Assembly: GCA_014338405.1 (NCBI GenBank)
Contig: JTDE01000253.1
Span: 32,908-96,907, forward strand
Direction of reading: 5' to 3'
DNA from: Paragonimus skrjabini miyazakii
Taxonomy: Eukaryota > Platyhelminthes > Trematoda > Plagiorchiida > Troglotrematidae
DNA: 64,000 nt
Part shown: positions 45,890-58,000 of the stretch, in pieces
How the letters are laid out: every line of letters begins with the position of its first letter
Numbering within the stretch: the first letter of the stretch is position 1
The notes under the pieces: generated by a model
The model's database searches: none
Seen by the model: the letters and a program-made list of their open reading frames with translations, nothing else
What the model was told of the DNA's origin: nothing
Translations under genes and position numbers: made by a program

Positions 45890-47400
45890 AAAGCCTTCTC
45901 GTAAGGTTACAGTTTTTCATCAAGCTTGTGGAATCTCAAACAAAATAGGGTTTTATCGCCATGTATATAAATTTACTAAATGTCAAATTTCCACATGGTT
46001 CCCCTGAGTTCATAATTCGGGTTTTCAAATATGGTCTTTTTGGCTATAACAACGTTATGATCCAGGTTGTGAATAACTAAAAAATATAATCATACTTCAG
46101 AGTTGAGATAACATTATTTCTTGCCCATCAGGATTGGCTGGAAAACCTAATTCTGGCTTACAAATGACCTCACAGTGAACACGTGCTTTAAACTGTAAGG
46201 TCGGTTCCCTCACAGTATGCCGAAATATGGCAAGTCTAGTCTTTCATTTCTGAAAGAAACGACTAAGATTAAGTTTATTCCTGTACTGTGCTAGGGTTAC
46301 TTCAAAGGCTTAACATCTATTGAACTGCTTTTAAAGGATGAGAGTTCACTTGATGCAATAATTAGTTCTCACTCGTTCTTCAATAAAACTCAAGGCACCT
46401 AAATGTAGCGTAGCATTGACATTTTTTGATAGCTGACGACTGCTCGTATTTACCCGTGTTATTACGGATCACAATATATTTATTATGTTTAGTTATATTC
46501 ATAAACTCGTACGCCGCTGTTTTTTCTGATTTGGCATAGCTAATTGGGCTTAAGAGAGATTTACAAAAGATACCTCGTTACCTCCAAGTTCATTGAGCTC
46601 ATAGAAAAGTGCGGCGAATATTTTTCAATGTTTTGATCTAAATTATCATGTACTCAACGGAAGTACAATGATGCATTATAATAAACACTTCTTATGTATT
46701 ACAACAAACTTTGCCTTGCTGTTCGTTGACCTGATGAGTGCATTCATACTGTCTTGTATCAGTAATGGATTACTTACATACACATATATAACATAGTTTT
46801 ATAACGAAAGTTACTGCATTACAAACTCATCAAAGCACGGATACTGCCACACGGTAGATAATCCGTAATTCATTTTGACACTAATTCTACTAAGTGTTCT
46901 CATCGGAGTTAGATGGATTTTCGCCATGACCTAATTTTCAGTATATAGTAACTAAGCTAGGTAAGTGGTGCTTGTCTTGTATCAATTATTGTTATATCAG
47001 GTTCAGCCCTCACAAAAACATGTCTGTTAAAATACAGTACACATGACATTTAACAAAATGTTTTGATTGTTGAAGATGGCTAAGGTCACGTCAATAACAA
47101 GAGAAAATCAGTCAAGCTTAAAACGAACTGTAACGGTTTCCATGGCTATACATTATATAAAGTTGTACACGTTGGTATGCGGTTTGTAAATATTTCTGTG
47201 CGTCTGCGTACATTTGTTCTGCAACATTCACAGTCTGTTATGAGTGTACAAGCATGAGCCTGCTCATTTATTTGTTGCCGCTGGTGAACCGAGGAGTGAC
47301 ATAATGTTCTTGCTCTTTAGAGTTCAGCATTATCTTGTTGTTTGTCGACAGATGAATACTACTTTTGTAACGCAATAGAGTAGCAAATAATCTTTTGTTA
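45890..47400. other. no gene seen
   Basis: AT-rich with stops throughout. Confidence 0.4.
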
Positions 47401-47401
47401 A

Positions 47402-47605
47402 CTAATCACTCTTCAACCACTCAGAATGCACTGCTCCATTCATCAACCGGCCTCCCCACTCGTGATAAATTCTGATGTTATCCATAATGTGACAACCCAT
47501 CCATCTCTTCAATTCACAGTATGTGAGCATCATACCGGTTACTAGGGAAACACTTCTGTTATGGTGGTTTGATGGTTTTCCTGGGCGTACTATTAGCAAT
47601 ACCAC
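47402..47605 (-). CDS. putative terminal exon, minus strand, unidentified
   Basis: The minus frame is open for 67 codons to TAG, including RPGKPSNHHNRSVSLVTGMM, LKRWMGCHIMDNIRIYHEWG and VHSEWLKSD. Three Trp and balanced charges in an AT-rich region are unlikely by chance. Acceptor uncertain. Confidence 0.4.
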   Translation of the reverse strand: MVLLIVRPGKPSNHHNRSVSLVTGMMLTYCELKRWMGCHIMDNIRIYHEWGGRLMNGAVHSEWLKSD

Positions 47606-47860
47606 TCTCTCTTTTTACACTTAACAGGAGGTCTGTTTGGATTGTCCAATGAAGATGAATTATCGAACAATTTTTTTGAACTAATTACGACATATTACTC
47701 CGTTTTGTCATTGCGTGTACATCACGAAAAGGACGAAAATACATGTCAATAGTACGTTGCGCAATGTGTAATCGAAGTCTGCTGTTCAATGTACAATAAG
47801 CTTCTGTTGCACACAAGGCAGATGTCCGTGCCCTTCAGTTGGCAACATGAAGATTGATAC

Positions 47861-48144
47861 TGTAGCATGCAAGCCGGCCGTTTATCGCTGGCTGTCCATG
47901 ACACTTACGGGCCAACTCTAGGGCAATGTGGAGACACCGGGGGACTGCGTTCTTCCGAAGTAGGGGTTCCAACAACAGTCCTATAAAAGGAAACAACAAG
48001 AAACAAGCATGAGCCGAAGGCCCAGTAAGCCATGCATACGACTTACACAAACAATAACTAAAACGCCGCCGACAACACAGCAGCACGCTCCTTCACCAAT
48101 TCAAATTCAACTAGTGCGCTTGCTGGTTTCGGTCGCACATTACA
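47861..48144 (-). repeat. 284-bp TG...CA repeat (copy 3)
   Basis: This is the reverse complement of copies 1 and 2. Termini read TGTAATGTGC and GCATGCTACA on the minus strand. It is closest in sequence to copy 1. Confidence 0.6.
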
Positions 48145-48149
48145 GTACA

Positions 48150-51080
48150 ACTCAAGTGGCAAACCAAATACCCCGGTGGCTTCCTTTTGATTACGTTTCA
48201 TACAGAAATATTTTTCCGGTCATTTTAATGTATTTATAAATCTATCGATTTAGCCATAATCAAAAAACACATGTCTGGCGGGATAGTAAGTTCTCATTCA
48301 CTCGTTTTTGTGTGATTTTATTCCATATCACGCAAGCAGTTTCCGTGATATCATTTCAACGCAGTTTCGGTTCCGGTAGTGAAAATACAATGGCTTTTGT
48401 GATGCGTCACTACAATGAGCATCATTTTAGCAAAAGGTTACATGAAGACAAAATATATGATGCCTAAATATCTCGTTAACACAAAGTACAATTTTACGTT
48501 TGTTGTAAAGGTTAGTAACCCTATAGAAGTCGTAGCGTGAAAAAGATGGTCAACCAGCTTCGTAACAGAATGCACACGCAGAAAGAAACCGAGAGAAGTT
48601 CGGGTCAGCAACGTCTACCACTCGGCACAGATCGAGCGCCAATGTGTTTTGTGGATTCCGGCGCTTACAAAACGTTTTACATTGAATGGAAAGTTGGTGT
48701 CACTGGTATGTGAGCTAACAGGTTTGCTAAATGATGCACTTGATAAGCTTGTGTTCAAAGCCATGTCTTTTGAGTTAATCATGTGAATAACCAAATATAA
48801 CTATAAGGACAAAATTGTCCTAATCATGGTGACTGCGTGTTGCGTTGGTTAGAAGTCATTGCACAAGTATCAAAATAGCACTACCACAAACGTGTACATA
48901 GAATGCCGTTCAACTGATTGTCATGAAAAAATCTACGCAATTTCCAATCCTGTCTAGAAATGAATTTGTGCTCCATTTGTTCCGTCCACCTTTGTGTATC
49001 TATCTGGTGGCGCCTTTAGTTTCAGGAAAGTCAACAGAACCACGATGCATCTCGATACACGTAACATCGAATATATACTCATCAAACACTTTGTGGATCA
49101 CTGAGCTGCATTCCAAATGCCCCTGAAATCCTAAATGAAACAGGCAATTTTCATCGAAATAGTAAACGATACAACTGCGTCGGTGTTGTTTGTTTCCATT
49201 ATCTTTCCGAAGTATATTTCACAACGACTACGATTTACAAGATCTGATATCCGGCTGACTCTCGAAACTCGAACCTTATCGGCTCTGTATCAATGTTTTG
49301 CTCAATGTTAAGCACTGAAGATTCTTTTGCCTTTTCTAATTCAATAAATTTTTCCCACATCAATCAAATCGAACTTGTACAGCTATTATGACCCACAGCG
49401 ACGAAAGTTTGTTGCTCAATTTTCTAAATACTTTGATTGCATTGTACTCCCTTTACTTCAATTACCGAACTCATTATCTCAGATAGAACCGGACCAATTT
49501 TGGCTTTGTCATTTTCAGTGTATGTAAATTTATTCGAAAGTAATAGGTCGGATCGAGCAAAAATAACATCGTGCCAGAAATCCTGCACCCTATCTTACAT
49601 TGCTAACCCTGTTAGAGATAAAGCCGTCGGAAATATGAACCTCGTTAAATAATTTTGATCCCAAAGCTATTCAATACGAGGGGCCGTTGTTTTCCCTGAC
49701 GATGTTTATCGTGTTGTGACGCTGTGTTCGGACAATGTTTGCATGAAGCAATCAGATAGCAGAATAGGTGTATCAGAAAATAACCGCCATTTTGAGAGCA
49801 ATGTGACGAAGAAACGCAATATATGCAAAAGTTTTTGTGACAGTTCACTTGTAATAGAACAACATTACTGGCTTCCGGGTAGTTGACTATAATCTAGACC
49901 ACAGGTTCAAAGACAACCTCGTTATATTTTTGTCTTTGTTCAATCTGTGAGACGCCAGCATGTGATAGGACGCCACTGATAATGTATGCATATATACATT
50001 GGCTATTTTAAAGAATTCCAAAACTATGCCGAATAAAAAATTAGGAACTTGAAGTTCAGCACAACAACCATGACTTGATGACTTCGACAACAAGTATGCA
50101 ATCATGAGAATGTGGTTTTATGTGTTTTGCAGATGACCCGAACAACTGATAGATGAAGAATAACCACAGATGAAGTTACAACTGGTAGTATTTAGCAAGA
50201 TAGTATGCAAAGCCCTGGGAAAAGAATCTTGATGTGGACACCAGTGATATCACGGAAAGACTATGATAAGCAAAAGGTCTGAGCTATGAGCTCATTGCAC
50301 AGGTGTGAGAAAAAAGCGCATTGAGTTGAGGGGGGACCTGCCCGCCAAGTTACTCAGTCCATGAGTTGTCTTATTCTCCGCTTATTCCGGAATATCGATT
50401 GTTGAATCGTTAACAATAATTGAGCGTCATGTATAATTGCTCTAAATTTTCAGTCGATAAATCAACAAACAAAAATATCTGAACGCAAAATGAAGCAAAA
50501 ACATATTGCGCGAACAGGTTTCCTGTGGGTATCAGGAGTTCCGTCGTGTATTATTTAAATCATTATGTGATGAGTAAACCACACAAAAATCAAGGATGCA
50601 GGCAACCGACGTCTGTGGATAATCATCCAGTTATACAATACGGGAATGTTTGTACCCGTCAGTCTTATTGTCTCCTATGTAATAAAACCCGTGTACCATC
50701 AACTGTATGATCTTTGTATATACGTCCTCCTGAATAAACTTGGCCCAATACTTCGTACTCAGCGCTTTTACTGTGAACAGCTGTTTACTGACAAGTTTAG
50801 AAACAGATATCATTAACAGCGGACTAGTAAATTTACCGCCGTGCTAAATTTGCTGAACGTTATCAGATATATAATGCGACGTTGTTCCTAACGAGGCAGA
50901 ATTACACCAGGTTAGTAAAAACGGACGCATGTCCACAAACACGCGACTAGTGGAGTTGTTCACTTGTCAGGGCAGTTTGGGACCAAGGACTGTGCTTTAC
51001 GGTTGGCAAAGAGGCGAATGCAACCTGGAATAACAACAGCCTCTTCGAACTGTGACAGTTGTCACTTATCAGTTTTGTAA
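48150..51080. other. no firm gene
   Basis: Weak open frames on the plus strand at 48923-49126 and 49437-49652 lack splice support. No repeats or RNA genes are recognised. Confidence 0.3.
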
Positions 51081-51086
51081 GCAAGT

Positions 51087-51338
51087 TTGAAAGCATCGGC
51101 CGTGAACACCTTATGTCTGGTGATCAACAACTGCCGTGCTATCGGAAATATTGATTGTTTGAATCGCGCCGATAGTTCAGAACTGGTTGTTCAGGTTTGC
51201 CTGATCTCAGATTCGACCGAACCACGACCGGGTTTGACTACACAACTGCCGTTACGTTTTGCCCACGACGGTGGCATGGCATCCACATCGAAACTGGTCA
51301 GTACAGTGGTGTGTGGTTTGCTGAGGCTGATGGAATGA
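51087..51338 (+). CDS. possible exon, unidentified
   Basis: The plus frame is open for 83 codons (NTLCLVINNCRAIGNIDCLN, ISDSTEPRPGLTTQLPLRFA) and is relatively GC-rich. A second overlapping frame (51197-51406) is also open, which weakens the call. Confidence 0.3.
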   Translation: MKASAVNTLCLVINNCRAIGNIDCLNRADSSELVVQVCLISDSTEPRPGLTTQLPLRFAHDGGMASTSKLVSTVVCGLLRLME

Positions 51339-52499
51339 TCTGTCGTGATGGCGACTTATCAGTGATTAATCTGCTAACTCTTTCCGTTGTTTCCTTCAGA
51401 GGATAGTTTGTGGACATAGGATTAATATTTATAATCACCAAATGACGTTCACTGACGTTTAGCTGCTCCAGCACGTTTAAGATCCAAAATCTTTATTTAC
51501 GCTGAGCTGAGTGAATGACTGTCATACAGGTTTCAGTAGTTGTGTAACCCACTGTGTCAATTGATTCTGGGCGGAAGTAACCTTACACAATCTTGGTCTT
51601 AGTGGTATCTTGCGTTTGTTGAGTTTTGTTATATCAAACGCCCACTAAGTCTGGGATCCGCATAGGAAGGTTAGCAGTATTGCAGTTGCCTTGTCAAAAA
51701 ACCTGTTGCTCCCTATAGCCCTTGTAAAAATGTGTTGCTGTGCATGTCCGAGCCATATAACACTAATAACCTCGAAAATAATTTCACATACCCATAGTGA
51801 CTGTCTCGTTACTGTATACGAGTTTGCTTTGAAGACATCTTGTAAGCACTGCATCCAAGGAAGCGGTAACAGTAGACTGCATCGTGTGGAAGACAAACGT
51901 GAAGAACAATGTACCCATGTGCGTTTGAAAAATATACTAGCCATATTGAGATTGAAGGATGTACATGTTTCGAAGGACACCGACAATTCAAGCGAAGGGA
52001 ACTGTTGTCAATTGTCACAACTGCAATAACGAGTGTACTTCGAAACAAATGAATTTCATCACAGACTGGCAGCATTAACGACGGCTTGTCTTGCAATGTG
52101 CGAGTAGTTCTTCAATGGTAACGGCCGAACAGCTCCGTAATAAAAAGTGTATTGTGGACGCCGACCACTTCAAAATCTAGGATGCTGGTGCTTCTCATGT
52201 ATCACACATAGGCCGTGATGCGATTAAGCGGTGGTCAACCAATCAGTTTCAATATAAATGATAGTAAGTTAGCATACATGTCACTCGTTGAGGATCCTGG
52301 CAATGATTTTGTGATTCACGGAGAGTACAGCACAGCATACATAAGGAAAATCGACCCGAAAAGGTTCTAGGCGCTGAATCTCGTTTAACCTGTCTTTCGC
52401 GTATCATCATGGCAGGGTAGCAATAAAAAGGCTCGCTACTCTTAGACAGATGAAACAGATATTTTCTAATGAGTAGTCGGGGATTTGGTTAATTTTAAC

Positions 52500-52797
52500 T
52501 TGAACATCACCCACAATTGATCGCAGCTGTCGCATTCTCATAGACTTTCCAGTCGGCCCCCTTCGAAAAGAAGCACTAGACTCGAGTTTCGCTCTCATTA
52601 GAGCTCGTCAGTAGTGCATATATTCGCCACTGCCGGGACTTAAACCACGGACACGCTGTTCATGAGACAACCATGTTTACCACTGCGCCATTGACCTCAC
52701 GTTAGGCACGACCGAATTATCATATGTGAACGCTCAACCACTTTCGCTTATGAGTAATGATCAGGTTGCCCGATCGTCTCAAATTGGAGGTTTATGT
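52500..52797 (-). mobile_element. tRNA-derived SINE with intact hammerhead (SINE-A copy 5)
   Basis: On the minus strand it has a head beginning near GAGACGATCGGGCAACCTGA, an A box TGGCGCAGTGG (52680-52690, full consensus), and a B box GGTTTAAGTCC (52636-52646, one departure from consensus). An intact hammerhead follows at 52573-52617, then the family tail ending ...GTGATGTTCAA at about 52500. A CTCATGA loop between the boxes would give a CAU anticodon, suggesting a tRNA-Met origin (inference). This is the best-preserved copy. Schistosome S-alpha SINE-like elements are the known precedent for pol III signals combined with a hammerhead. Confidence 0.9.
52573..52617 (-). ncRNA. intact type I hammerhead ribozyme
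   Basis: The minus strand reads stem I GCACTA, core CTGACGA, stem II GCTCT-AATG-AGAGC (five pairs), core GAAA, stem III ACT-CG-AGT, cleavage-site C, and stem I' TAGTGC (six pairs). Every conserved core nucleotide and every stem pair is present. Predicted cleavage follows the C opposite position 52579. Stem III has only three pairs and a two-base loop, the minimal form known from repeat-borne hammerheads, which usually cleave best as dimers. Confidence 0.9.
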
Positions 52798-53190
52798 AGA
52801 ACCGCTGTTTGTGTGAGCTAATCAAATGATGTACGCCAGCTTGAAGAACGACATCCTCGTTGTTCACCGTGTTCAGCGAGGAGCTGTCAATCTGATCATT
52901 GACCTGCGGTGTGTGACTTATGAATCGCGAATCGAAATACTCAATTTGTACCCAGTTGAATTTCGACGACTCTACAGTGACGTAATCCTTAAGCACTTTT
53001 GTTAGCACAGGGCTCGTTGAGCAGTTTTTGGGTTAGTGGCTGATAGCGACCGACGCAGTCATGATGGGAAGCTCTACAATCTCTTTCTCCGAAACTTCCT
53101 TAGACAGCATTTCATTTCTTACAGGGTTATCAATCACTGAAACGATCTTCGTTCCGAGTTCGTCAGTTGCAAATTTAAGGATCGTTTCGG
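52798..53190 (-). pseudogene. decayed coding segment running into SINE-A
   Basis: On the minus strand one frame from about 53190 to 52798 reads as protein: ILKFATDELGTKIVSVIDN, SEKEIVELPIMTASVAISH, a TAA at 53033-53035, then VLTKVLKDYVTVESSKFNWV, QVNDQIDSSSLNTVNNEDVV and HHLISSHKQRFYINL. The frame then enters the SINE head and stops within it. Charged and hydrophobic residues alternate as in a real protein. The family is not recognised. The in-frame stop and the SINE suggest a pseudogene or an exon pair with a short intron around 53035. Confidence 0.5.
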
Positions 53191-53224
53191 ACCGTTGGTG
53201 GATTCAAATTTACTTAAAATCTTG

Positions 53225-53560
53225 TTAGATTCTTAGTCCTCCTCTGTTCCTCGTATTTTCTGTAATCTCCAAAAGCAGTGCCGCATCCGGTTTGCAACTA
53301 TTGTTTTCACAGATCATCGTAACAGATAAAATGACTGAAATCGTGTGATTTCGGCCCACAGCCTCGAACACATAAAAAATCGCTAAAATCGCTAGAAAAT
53401 TTAAACAGTCTAAACTTTCTGTTGCTATTGTCTTCACGTTGCCTCTCAAAGTAAAAGATTATAAACGGTCTGTAAGGCTTCCTTTCAATTCTTTGCACGA
53501 ACTTCTTGATCAAGACCGACTCTAATGTCATTCTAACATTGGAGGAAAGACTTCTCATTT
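53225..53560 (-). pseudogene. coding-like segment with frame change, minus strand
   Basis: Two overlapping minus frames look coding in succession: VRMTLESVLIKKFVQRIERK and FIIFYFERQREDNSNRKF in the first, then VTMICENNSCKPDAALLLEI in the second. This suggests a frameshift or a short intron in the same gene as 52798-53190 and 53583-53771. Confidence 0.4.
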
Positions 53561-53582
53561 CATTTTGATTGATTCTTTGGTT

Positions 53583-53771
53583 TTAACCAAGGTCTACAGC
53601 ATAATGTGATTGTTTTGCATGATCTACATTGATACTGAGAACAACTGGAGCAATCTGAGGGGGGGGGTCGTTGAAACTGTCCAGTTCACAGTTATCACCT
53701 GGTGAGTCAAAAAGAATTGGGATGGTAAACACTAGTTTCTGATATGTGCAACGATTTACGTTTGTGAACAA
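53583..53771 (-). CDS. putative exon, minus strand, unidentified
   Basis: The minus frame starts at an ATG (53771) and encodes KLVFTIPILFDSPGDNCELD, then FNDPPPQIAPVVLSINVDHA, and ends at TAA. A GTAGAC near the end may be the donor. It contains the C9 run (G9 on the plus strand, about 53661) that encodes Pro-Pro-Pro and is prone to slippage. Confidence 0.45.
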   Translation of the reverse strand: MFTNVNRCTYQKLVFTIPILFDSPGDNCELDSFNDPPPQIAPVVLSINVDHAKQSHYAVDLG

Positions 53772-55000
53772 AATGACTTAGTGTTAGTGCAGACTGGTTC
53801 GAAAGCTGGAAGCCGGAAGGAGGCGACGGGACCTCAGGTGTACGCTTGCTATAAACACGTCATGGATTTGAAATCTGTTACAGAATAAGATACCTTAAAG
53901 CACCCTAAACTTGCACAGTTTTTTATTTGCTTGTTACTTGGGAACGCTGATATCACTAAACGTCGTTTAAATAAGGAATCTTGTTCTGGAAAATATTGTC
54001 AAGTTGAAAACTTGTTGTGGTTGTTACCGGAGGTTCTATAGGGTATTGTACACAATTTTATATTTTATCCTTATACAAGCATGACATAGCATCCGCATGA
54101 CATCCTGCCAAATCTGATCGCAAAGAATTCTCAGCCCTAGTATCCAGCCAGATATTGAATGGCTGCTCTAGACATGGTAAAGACAAGTGTACAAACGGAA
54201 TTCTTGGTTAAAAGCCTATACTTCGGATTTCAATACTGGCGCCAAACGTTTAGTACAACTGAGGTATTGTCTAAAATCTAATCAGTTTGATAAGTTCCTT
54301 CAACAATAACAAAAGTCCTATCTAGTTGAGGCCATCACCGTCCGTTTGTCGAAATTAGGTCACCTCGCATCCAACTGCAAACCTCTGCTTCAATCGTGGT
54401 GTAATGTGTAAACAAATAATGTAACTTTTGGACCCAGCCTTTCACGCAATATCCACTTATTATATGTTATCTTTGGATTTGTATGCTGTGCTATTTCTCT
54501 TAATTCCTGCTAGTGTGTGCGTGTGAATGATAATCAGGAGCACGAGTATTCTTGAGTGTCCGACTGTTGATTATTTGTGATATACCTATGGTGAGGTGAT
54601 TAGTATAACACAACGAACGCCTGGTCGATTATGCCTTCAGCATTTGACGTGTGACAATGGACTCTACAAAACGGTAAAACCCTGACCTGTCTTCTGTGTA
54701 AAGTTCAATCTCACTCAACCCGTGCAGTGCGCTACAAAACCCGTTACGCAATAAGCGCCCCAATTGTTACCTCATTGAAGATGTGCCGTATGTTCCATTT
54801 TACCTTACTGAGTCTGCAAACAGAACTTCCACGCAGGAAAGAGTAACGAATAGAATCGAGGTGGGTGAGTGGTTATTGCTTCAACAACCGATTGGTCTGA
54901 CCAGTGCTAAAAACACAAGTCATCGCCCTCCAGCTATTGTGATGCTATCTAGTAAGACCGGTGACTCTGAGACTTATTTGGCCTGCCATGGCTGATCATG
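53772..55000. other. no firm gene
   Basis: A plus frame at 54783-54995 (RVTNRIEVGEWLLLQQPIGL) is protein-like and may be upstream sequence of the LINE that follows. Otherwise nothing recognised. Confidence 0.3.
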
Positions 55001-55029
55001 CAATTGTTCCCAACCACATTATTCAGAAC

Positions 55030-58000
55030 CAAAGACATCCGTGTCAATATAGTCGACCCTTTTAGTGAACGAAAAGACAATGGAGAAACTCTGACCCTAA
55101 GTCAACCCTCATGTTGCGCAAGCTGCAGGTTACTCTTCATGCTTTGACTGATTTCGGGAAGTTGATAACGTTGCAACAAGTTGGCCATAACAGAAGTGAA
55201 AACTCAATTAGGAGACACCCACACCGACAAAAGTACACTCACCTGCAGTAGGTGTCTGAAGCCCGAACAGTGGATGAACGTAGGCGCATCGGCATCATTG
55301 CACACAATGTACCTGCTGCAGAAAGCTCTGATGCCCTTACTCAAACAGTGCATGATCTAGACCAGTGAAGGGTTTCAGTATCACTCATTAGAATATCTGG
55401 TTAAAATTCACCGATATCAATCTTCTGCTCCGACCCTTGTGGTTAACCTCGGCAAGTGTGCCCTGACTTTCCAGAATAATCTTCTCATAAAAATGACGAA
55501 ACGGGCGCATGCATGTTGGTACGCAGCCCGCTCACAGTTGCTTACTGGGATCAGATGCCATTCTAAAATATCAGGAAACAACATATATCCGTGTGAACAT
55601 AACTGTATACTACAATAGGAATCATTGCAAATGCACCCAATATGGTTCTACGTGATCTTTCTGCAGAGGATAAATCCAGTCAACTATTATAAAAATCCGG
55701 ACACTCTTTCACCGTAATGCACTGGCTCAGCCGTTATCACTCATTGAATCTTCTCAAATGGCTTCATTGGTTATGCAAACTGTAGACAGTGAAACTGCTT
55801 CTTGGTGTTCTTTTTACACCAAAGCAGTTTGACCCTTTAATAAACCTGATACGCTTTGACGACCTCTGTTTGCAGCAAAGCGGATTTTGGGACGACGACA
55901 AGAAGATCTGGTGTAAGAAGAAAGTGCTGTTCATGCCCGATATGAGGCTGTTTCACAGTGATGAGAGAATCGGAAAAGGAGGTTGTGTAGCTCTCTAAAT
56001 GGGTTGGCAAATAACGACCTCAAGTACTTGTAAAAGAGTGCTACCGGCTCGTGCGGAATCAGTCTGGCAAGTAATTTACGTCACTCAAAACTTCACTAGT
56101 TCGACTGGTGTGATTTGCAGAACGCCTTGTGCGCATATCAAAGGCGACACAACCTCATACGAAATTCTGTCTAGGTTACCACCTTTAGGTTATATTCACG
56201 CGAATAAGAGGAGATTTTAAACACCTGAAACTGGATTTGACAAACTACCCAGCCAGCAAAATCTCTCAAATTACCCAGGTAACTTCTAAAAATTGTCCGG
56301 TAATTTGACCCGGTAATTTTAGGGGTAATGACCCAAAATTACTCCAAAAATTACCCATAGGGTAATTTACCCCAAAAATTACCCACTTTATATATTTCGA
56401 TTTTTTCTCTTTTTTTTCAAGAATATACGAGCTTTCTCTAATTCCACACATAATTCGCCGCTTATACTTAAGAGAAGCTACTCCGTTCGTTGTCACTAAC
56501 ATAACTTTCCACTGACTTAAGACGAAATAACGGAAAGGCATTTCACGCAACAACAAAAAATACGTCAGTTATTGTGGAAATAAATTTGCATTGTACAATC
56601 GTAATAGGATATTCAGTGTTGGTGTATTATTTGATCTATTTCCGTCACGTTTGCACGCATTTTTGGCTAATGAGTAAGTAATCTGTAAATTAGATACAAG
56701 ATACAATTGTAAGGGAAAGTTTGAAATTCCCTATCTTCATAAATAATCGAGATAGAGCACAAATGAAACATAACAATCTTATAGTATTCTATTCAGGAAT
56801 TCCAATAATACTACACATATCTGCCAGTTCATATCCAGTAACCCGAATGTGCTATCCTGATAATATGAGCAATAATAATACAAGTCTCATGGATGTGTTT
56901 GAAATTCCATATTTCCGTATTGACGCACTACAGCCTTAGAGTATGTATACTTATATGTATATGTACATCTTTTTGAATCCTGCCACAATCAACTACAAAA
57001 TATACGAATGCAAACACGTATACGCAACCATAAAACAATTTACAGTTCAAATAAAAAGTATCTTTAAACCTAAACAACTAACACAGTTGTTTATACACAC
57101 GAAGGCGCCCGCAGAGGAAACGGAAAAGAAACAACCCACTTACCACCCACCAATTTAACAGCTTTCGAAGTGGCGCTCATCGGCCATTACATGTTCAGGC
57201 CACCATTTAAACAAATTGCTCATCAAGAAGCAGACTATGATAATGAAAGAAAATGTAACAAACTCTTTGAAAATTCGGTTTGCAGTCTAGCTTTGTTGGG
57301 TACGTTGCCTTTGACGGTCTTAATAAACCACGCCAGAACAATGGGTAATTTTTAAGGCAATTTTCCTAAAAAATTACCTATCCATATGGTACTTTGTGTT
57401 GGCTGGGTATTTAGACAATAGCATGATGTCTTCCATCGCTAGAGAGTTCGTAGAGATAGTGATGAAGACTGGACTGTTTCAACATGCTCAGCATCACACA
57501 AAAGAGTAAGCACTGTCTTATTTCGACTGTATTCTTACCAACGAGGTTATTGTTGAACAATCAACGGACATCACAACCCTAATTGGTTGTAGTGATCATG
57601 GGTTAAATGATTCAGCCATCTACATGGAGTCAGACGATGTGTTTCCCAAAATCTCAAATCTAAAGTCCTATCACAAAACATAGTGTTCAGAGATGGAGAG
57701 AACATACAAGCTGGAATGGCCTGGTTCCTTCACACACTCAGCTTAGGTGATCACCGACGGGTGATCACCGAGGGACTTCCAGAGGCCGTTAACAACCTTG
57801 TTCCAGTAAAGTGTCCTCGACGAAGTAGAAAGCCTAAAGGCCTACGGAATAGCAGAAAACGTCCGATTACATTGAAACGTTCGTTCGGGACTAGATAAGG
57901 GCCTGAACCAACTGAAATTGTGTTTCGGAAAAACTTACGAGCAATTGGTAATTTGTTTTTGGTGATGTTTCACTTCTGACACAGATGCTTCTCGCTTACG

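Noticed and set aside
46727..46780. Second type of hammerhead (CTGATGAG on the plus strand)
   Set aside because: No GAAA box or pairing stems at the right distance.
56265..56390. Telomere-like TTACCC repeats
   Set aside because: The words are dispersed AAATTACC/GGTAATTT in both orientations, not tandem TTAGGG, and lie within the ends of a DNA element.
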